From Motacilla alba alba (taxonomy: Eukaryota > Chordata > Aves > Passeriformes > Motacillidae): a DNA stretch of 64,000 bases. The notes under the pieces are model-generated. The model did not search any database. It was not told the origin of the DNA and saw only the letters and a list, made by a program, of their open reading frames with translations. The position numbers and the translations under genes were made by a program. The stretch covers positions 83,582,547 through 83,646,546 of the forward strand of contig NC_052016.1 of the NCBI RefSeq assembly GCF_015832195.1, given 5' to 3'. Below are positions 58,418-64,000 of the stretch, piece by piece; the first letter of the stretch is position 1, and the number at the start of each line of letters is the position of its first letter.

Positions 58418-60530
58418 CTAAGAGGAGGAAAGAAGACACACATACATGAGCTCCATCCTATGGCATACACTGCAAATACTGCCTGCATATAAGTATGTGT
58501 GTGTATTTTTATCATGGAGATTCAGTGCAAATTACTCCATGTTTTTTTTAAACACAGGTAAGAGTATTTGGCACCATTCTAGGCTTTCTTTATGCAACTT
58601 AAAAGGTGGAAAGAATGCATCTCATGTCCTACTACAGATCCAGATCTACTATGAAACATAAAGCCATTCATAAGCATTTCTCTTCAGTAGGATTAATTAC
58701 AAACCTAAATATGTGCATATGTTTTAAGAAAATTAGGCTAAGAGTTGTCCATCAGTCTTGACAAAGATGACATCAACCTATTGTGTACTAGAAAGATAAA
58801 GCTAGAAATGAAACTGCCAAATGAGCTACAGGCAGACACATGAATGAGTTTGACTCCTCACCCTGCATAGGACAATCCAAAAGAAAAAAAAATCACACCA
58901 TATGCCTGAGAGCATTGTCCAAACGCTTCTTGAACTCTGGCAGACTTGATGCCATGTCCACTTCCCAACCATCCTCAGGGGGAAGAATATTTTTCTAGCA
59001 TCCCCTGACACAACTTCAGGCAATTCTCTCAGTCCTGTCACTGGTCACCACAGAGAAGAGATCAGTGCCTGCCTCTCCTCTTCCCCTCATGAGGAAGTTG
59101 TAGACCACAATGAGGTCTCCCTTCAGTCTCCTCTTATCCAGGCTGAACAGCCCAAGTGACCTCAGCCACTCCTCATAAAGGCTTTCCCTCCAGATCCTTC
59201 ACCATCCTCATGACCCTCCTTTGGACACGCTCCAACAGCTTCATTTTGTATTGTGCTGCCCAAAACTGCACACAGGACTGAAAACAAGGGTGCACCACCA
59301 CTGAATAGAGTGTGACAATCACTGCCCTTGACCAGCTAGCAACAGAATGGAGATAAATGTTCTTGCCTCCCCCGGATGTAGTCAACCTTTAATAACAAGG
59401 AATTTTTGGTGGATATCACCAAACAAAGAAGTTGATGCTAACCATAGCTCCATAAAATGATCATCATTTCACACCAAAGGCAGGTTAGCGAATGGCCTTT
59501 CTCTTCCAAGGTATTTCTAAGTCACAGCCTCCAAGAAAGCCACTCAGTACATGTAACACTCCCACAGACACTTCCAAAACGTCCCAAATGGTATGAGAAA
59601 AAAAAAAAAGCTTTCTTCCCATTTCTCAGAAAATCTGTCACCACCAGTTTAACTGGTGCGTCTAAATGCACTAAAAAAGCAACATGGTAGCAAAAAAACC
59701 TCTAATTTTGTTATTATCATTATAATATTATAATTAAGCATGGCTTTGTACATGACTTCTACGAAAGGACTACACATATTTCCCAGACTATGTACAGCAA
59801 ACTATAATTACAAGTGACTTCAGCTGTCAACACAACAAAAAAAATCCCAGGTTTATGTTTAGCATGTTTTTTTCTACAATCTATTTCTTCTTATGAATCA
59901 TCTTAATAAAGTAGACAGGCAAATTAGAACATGCTAGGAAATACTGTGAATTGGTCAAAGGCGTTTTATATTATATATTTTGGAAAACACACAACCTTGT
60001 CAGCTGAATATAAACAAATACTTCCACATTTGTGTTGACTTAGAATGAATTTAAAAGTTATAAGCTTTTGCAATGGAATAACAGGACTCTAAAAATGCCA
60101 CGAGGGATATAAATACAATTTTAAAATGCAATAATAAATAACAATAAATTATACATACCAAAGATAAACACATAATTTAAAATCTTCCTTATAGAAAGGG
60201 ATGAATTTATTGTAACTTCAGCAACTTGCAATGCAACTGTCTACAGTGTAACTAGACGGTCTCCTTTCTGCTGTAAAGGGAGATTGCAAAACCTCCCTTA
60301 CTATGAATGCAGGACAATCCGCAGACCCAGTTCATCTCAACAAACATTCGAAATCAATCAGACAAATCATAACCTAAAAGAAGTAATTTTTTTTATGACT
60401 GCAGAGTGGTGCCTCAATTGCTTGCTAAGGCATTAATACCCTAATTTAATTAAGAAGAATCTCATCCTTAAAGCTTCATGTCACAAGTATTAAAGGAAAC
60501 AAGAGGGGAAAAGGAAGAAATAAACATTAC
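58418..60530 (-). other. ABCC4: ABCC4 intron between the TM12 and A-loop exons
   Basis: A GT-AG intron of 2113 bp, phase 0. It contains a sense-oriented CR1 fragment at about 58890-59352. The rest is AT-rich with a short A-run near 59600 and nothing else recognisable. Confidence 0.9.
58890..59352 (-). mobile_element. CR1 LINE fragment, same sense as ABCC4
   Basis: The plus strand reads as reverse-complement CR1: TCACACCATATGCCTGAGAG, CCCCTGACACAACTTCAGGC, TCACTGGTCACCACAGAGAA, CCAGGCTGAACAGCCCAAGT and ACCCTCCTTTGGACACGCTC. The minus-strand frame includes SCVQFWAAQYKMKLLERVQR, the ORF2 C-terminal signature. Both ends are truncated and an internal deletion is likely near 58975. Confidence 0.92.
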
Positions 60531-60631
60531 CAGGTTTTCAACTTCAGCACTTTGTCTAACACCCCACTGGAACGTTCCCATGAGGGTGATTGCATAGGAG
60601 AGTGCCAAACCAACCTGCCCCGCATTCAGAG
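60531..60631 (-). CDS. ABCC4: ABCC4 coding exon: TM12 and linker to the second nucleotide-binding domain
   Basis: This exon starts after a pyrimidine-rich tract ending TTCTGCAG and ends at CTG|GTAATG. Its first two bases (CT) complete the split Thr codon, then 33 codons follow, including [20 protein letters not shown] and QSAEVENL. This is the last transmembrane helix of MRP4 and the short amphipathic linker that leads into the second ATP-binding domain. The exon ends in phase 0 and joins directly to MISVERV in the next exon. The exon is too short to give a long open frame of its own and was found by matching the expected protein between its neighbours. Human MRP4 has the same arrangement, with a Met where Leu ends this exon. 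Confidence 0.95.
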
Positions 60632-62103
60632 CTGCAGAAGAAAGGAAAATGAGACTCGAATAGGTACACTGTCATTACACAAAAACTCAGTTAAGTTCTC
60701 TTTCATGAGGTTACTTACATGATGGAAGCATCAGAGCCAGAATTTTACTTGGTTATGAGCTACTTGCTATCTGTGCAATGAGTACCTCCAGGCAGAACAG
60801 CCGCTTGCTGCATTTTTGGGGTACGTTTTGGACACATTTTGACAAGATAGTCCAATTCTCCTTGGCCTGGTGCTCATCTAAATCTGAGGTTCAGTCTCAA
60901 GACCAAACTTACATAGATTTTAGGGTCATCCCTGTCTGGCTGAGCATTAACTCTTCACTTTTTTTCTATGCAAATCAGATAACGCCCTAAACCTAAGCAA
61001 AAAGTTTGCGTAAAATTATTTCAAAATTAGTTATGAAATTTACATCAACTTTGTACTCTTACAACCAATCAGATAAAGTAACAGGACAGAATATTTCTGC
61101 CCCTGTTTATAAAAGCATTTACTGTGTTCAGTGGGTCTACTTTCACAATATAAACGTATTCTGCCTGCCCCAATATTAAGCATGATTGTCCTCTGACTTA
61201 CTTGAACTTTATCCTAACATAGTCCTATTGACTTCGAGAGAACTACTCATTATCCAGAGGCAAGGAAAGATTCAGGACTATTGTTTTGACTTGTCTTTTT
61301 GCATTCTAGTAACATCAAACCTAGCTCAAAATTTGTGGAGTTGTGCAGCACAGAGTTTTCAAATTTTACAATACACGTGCACATACAAAACTTATCCAAA
61401 GAAAAAAGAAAAGAAACAAAACCAGCAAATAAGCACTAATTTTCATGTCCAAGATAATTACTTCTTCCTTCATGTTTTAGATGACTATCTCATTCTAGCA
61501 CATCTAACCCAATTACATCCTGGATGATGCATACACTAATGACAGTTCATGAGTGACAGTGAACATAAAATGTATTATTATGAGGCAATTTTCTTTCTGG
61601 AACTGGCCTATCCCACTGATCCAAGATACGAGAAGAGTATCCCTAGGAACTTTAGCTTGCCTTTTGACCTACTGTGCCACGTGCAGAAAGGAAAAACATT
61701 GTTAAGAGGAGCTCCATGGGTGTTTCAATATAAAATGCAAAGCCCTGTAGGCCCAAAAGAGAAAGACAAAGGTAGGGAAAAAGAAGAAGATTTATTTCTT
61801 GTTATTGCTCTGGAAGCCAGAATCTCAAGAGTGAAGACTACAGAAGAGCACGTTTGTTTGCACACTTGGGGATGATGACAGATGTATGTTTCAGCCCAGA
61901 TGATGTCTGAACTGCTTCCAGGATTTGCAGGAAAGTAGATACAGCCCCAATGCCCTAGACTAAGGAAAAGATCATGATCTAGAAAGAAACATTTAACTTA
62001 ATTACAGCCTTTAAACAATTAGAAACAGCAACATATGAAAAAGAATTAGGCATTACTATACATGGTAATTACTGAGTGAACTTTTTCTAACATCTGTACT
62101 TAC
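60632..62103 (-). other. ABCC4: ABCC4 intron between the TM11 and TM12 exons
   Basis: A GT-AG intron of 1472 bp, phase 1. It is AT-rich unique sequence with no repeat or conserved element that I recognise. Confidence 0.9.
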
Positions 62104-62214
62104 TGTTGGCGAGAAGCAGGGAACCAAAAGCAACCACTATAACAAAAATGGCACAGATGGCATCCAGACGCACAGCAAACCACCTTGAGGTTGTCAAGAA
62201 GAGAAACCAGGCCT
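62104..62214 (-). CDS. ABCC4: ABCC4 (MRP4) coding exon: second membrane domain, TM11 region
   Basis: This is the most 5' ABCC4 exon in the window. It begins after acceptor TTTAG and ends at donor A|GTAAGT. The first two bases complete a Glu codon (G|AG) begun in an exon outside the window, and the last base starts a Thr codon finished by the next exon. The peptide includes [20 protein letters not shown] followed by a hydrophobic helix ([15 protein letters not shown]), nearly identical to the TM11 region of vertebrate MRP4 as I recall it. MRP4 is a plasma-membrane ABC exporter of cAMP, cGMP, prostaglandins, urate, steroid conjugates and nucleotide drugs. A stop codon lies a few codons past the donor, consistent with a real exon end. 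The preceding exon was looked for from 62215 to 64000 and not found. Confidence 0.95.
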
Positions 62215-64000
62215 CTAAAGAGTATTTTACAAAGACATAAAACCAGTGGATTATTAGAAAACTAAGCTGTATAATTATTACTAATTTATTCATGTTAATA
62301 ATACAAATTGTCAAAAAACCACAACATTGCCATCTTCAAGTGCATGTCTGCATGGACTGATGATGATCAGGGTACTGACCAGTTTTCCTAAAATTGTCTA
62401 GTTTAGTTTTCACACCAGTAGCAACCACAATAGGAAGAGAAAGAAAAACAGTCAAGGTTCGAAGCGTGGTCCACTTATTCAAGATGGAAGCCTCTTCTCA
62501 ACTCTAGTCGATTCAAGAGTCTTATACAAAAAGCAGAAGTACAACTGCATTTACTGTAGCTGGACTGGAGTCTACAGGCTTTTAGCTAGAATGTATCACA
62601 GCTGTCAGAGCCAAGTGTTTAGAAGGCAACTGCAGCTGGTTAAGCTCCTGTAGGAGCTACTCAATACAGCCAGTGCAGCTATACAGAGGTATTCAGATTA
62701 TTAGATGCACATTTTTACTTTTGGGGAAGCTCACACAGGTGGACATCTCCACATTGCACTCGCACTCAGGTGATGACAATTTGGTGCAAAGTTCCATCCC
62801 AGGTAGATATGCTACAGTACAAGGTACCAGAGACAGCACAAAAAGACACTGCAATACAGAAGGCAAAGTGTTTGAATCCAGGGCCAAAACCAGAAGCAAA
62901 GTAGCCATAATAAAGTGTGGAACTATTGCTTAGCCTGCACTCAGAGGAATTGTTTCAGCTGCTACCAAGTCACAGCAGAAGGTTATCATTCCAACCCCTT
63001 CTGCCTTGTTTGCCATTACTCCCTGCTAAAGATCGCTGCAGTTTCAACTGCTCAATGCTCCTTAGCCCAGTGCTGGGAAAAATTCAGCTAAAAAAATTCT
63101 CCCTTCTGTGAGATTGAGAGGAGGTAAGTGTGGTTTTAAGCCTGATCATCAATAGCCATATTATGGAGCTTTTGCTCCACTGATCCTAATTGTCCAGGGA
63201 GGTGTGTTACACTGCCAGCTTGAGATGGGTCATTTTGCAGCCTCTCTATGCAACAGGGGTCACTGTGCACAAAGAAAGGAATCTGACAGTCACAGGAACT
63301 AATAAAGACTCATTGTGGCCTGACGACTCATGGGCTTGCTTACAGAGATGGGCACTGGCAGGAAGGAAAGTTGGGTTTGGTCAAATGTCAGCATGTCTTT
63401 TAGATGTTTTTTATCTAAAATGTATTTAATGCTCCATTCATAGGCATCCCTCAAAGGGGTTCAAAGCAAGTGTCCTGAGTCCTAGGCTCAGGCCTAAATA
63501 GAGAGGAAGATACTACTCCAGCCAACAGTGCTAAACAAAACCATCACTGGTTGGGAGAGCCTTCTGCAATGCAGGAAAGAATTTAAAACTCTTTAGGAGA
63601 CTTAAAACACAGGACTCCAACTTGTGAGCTGCTATGAAAGGTCTTCTCTTAGATCAGCTACTGCTTGATCATATTTACTATTGAAGAACTATCCAGGGTG
63701 AAAACAACTTCAGGAAATCTCTAGTTCAGCCTCCTGCTCAAGCACAGTCAGGTCAGATGTCAGACCATGTTGCTCCATGCTTTATGCAGTTTGAGTCTTG
63801 AAAATCTATACAGATGAAGCCTGCACCTCTGGGCAATCCTTGCCTCTGCTTGACTGTGCTCACAGTGAAATTGTTTTTCCTTGAATTCAGGCTAAAAAAC
63901 TCTTGTTACAACTTACACCCAAGTCAGTGCTCCTACCACTAAGTACCATGGTGAGGAACCTGTATGAATGGCAACACCCTTGCAGGTACCAGAAGGCAGC
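62215..64000 (-). other. ABCC4: ABCC4 intron (3' part), continues past the window edge
   Basis: This is non-coding sequence upstream of the TM11 exon. I looked for the preceding MRP4 exon (the cytoplasmic loop ending at DLHS in human) and did not find it. The only recognisable element is a CR1 fragment from about 63705 to the edge. Confidence 0.8.
63705..64000 (-). mobile_element. CR1 LINE fragment running off the window
   Basis: TCTAGTTCAGCCTCCTGCTC, GTTTGAGTCTTGAAAATCTA, ACCTCTGGGCAATCCTTGCC and TCACAGTGAAATTGTTTTTC match, in order, reverse-complement CR1 just inside its 3' end. The more 5' part would lie beyond the window edge. Confidence 0.75.

Noticed and set aside
59173..59385. 70-codon frame with CVQFWAAQYK
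   Set aside because: It is a CR1 ORF2 remnant inside an ABCC4 intron, not a host exon.

Overview
The window is vertebrate nuclear DNA, and the repeats point to a bird. At least five fragments resemble avian CR1 LINE retrotransposons, including ORF2 C-terminal peptides of the 'EYCVQFW...VQRRA' type and a 3' end close to 'ATTCTGTG'. The rest is AT-rich, intron-dominated sequence with faint ancient amniote SINE remnants. No operons, prokaryotic signals, CRISPR arrays or rRNA/tRNA genes were seen. Family and species assignments come from recall of consensus sequences and were not searched.

The only protein-coding gene I can support is the 3' part of ABCC4 (MRP4, an ABC-transporter exporter of cyclic nucleotides, prostanoids and drugs), transcribed on the minus strand. 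Nine coding exons lie at 62214-62104, 60631-60531, 58417-58226, 54129-53974, 49996-49907, 49429-49257, 43040-42935, 28623-28489 and 23684-23577. All eight introns between them are GT-AG, and the exons join in one frame to encode the last 390 residues: the final two membrane segments, a complete second nucleotide-binding domain (A-loop Tyr, Walker A, Q-loop, FSVGQ signature, Walker B with catalytic Glu, H-loop His) and a C-terminal ETAL PDZ ligand. Earlier exons lie beyond 64000. The 3' UTR runs down from 23576; minus-strand AATAAA signals at 22980, 21375 and 19243 are candidate ends.

From 1 to about 19.2 kb I see no credible gene. By synteny with other vertebrates this is the ABCC4-SOX21 intergenic interval (SOX21 itself is not in the window). 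It holds a long TTCC microsatellite, an A45 homopolymer, CR1 and SINE remnants, a possible LTR, and two AT-rich stretches with POU octamers and SOX-like sites that could be conserved regulatory elements.

The introns carry CR1 fragments (29.0-30.3, 39.8-40.3, 55.1-55.2, 58.9-59.35 and 63.7-64.0 kb), MIR-like SINE tails, simple repeats and a notable 36-bp inverted repeat with an 11-nt loop at 57625-57707. No new multi-gene system is visible. The items most worth checking are that foldback, an 88-codon open frame running on from the penultimate coding exon, and the candidate regulatory elements.
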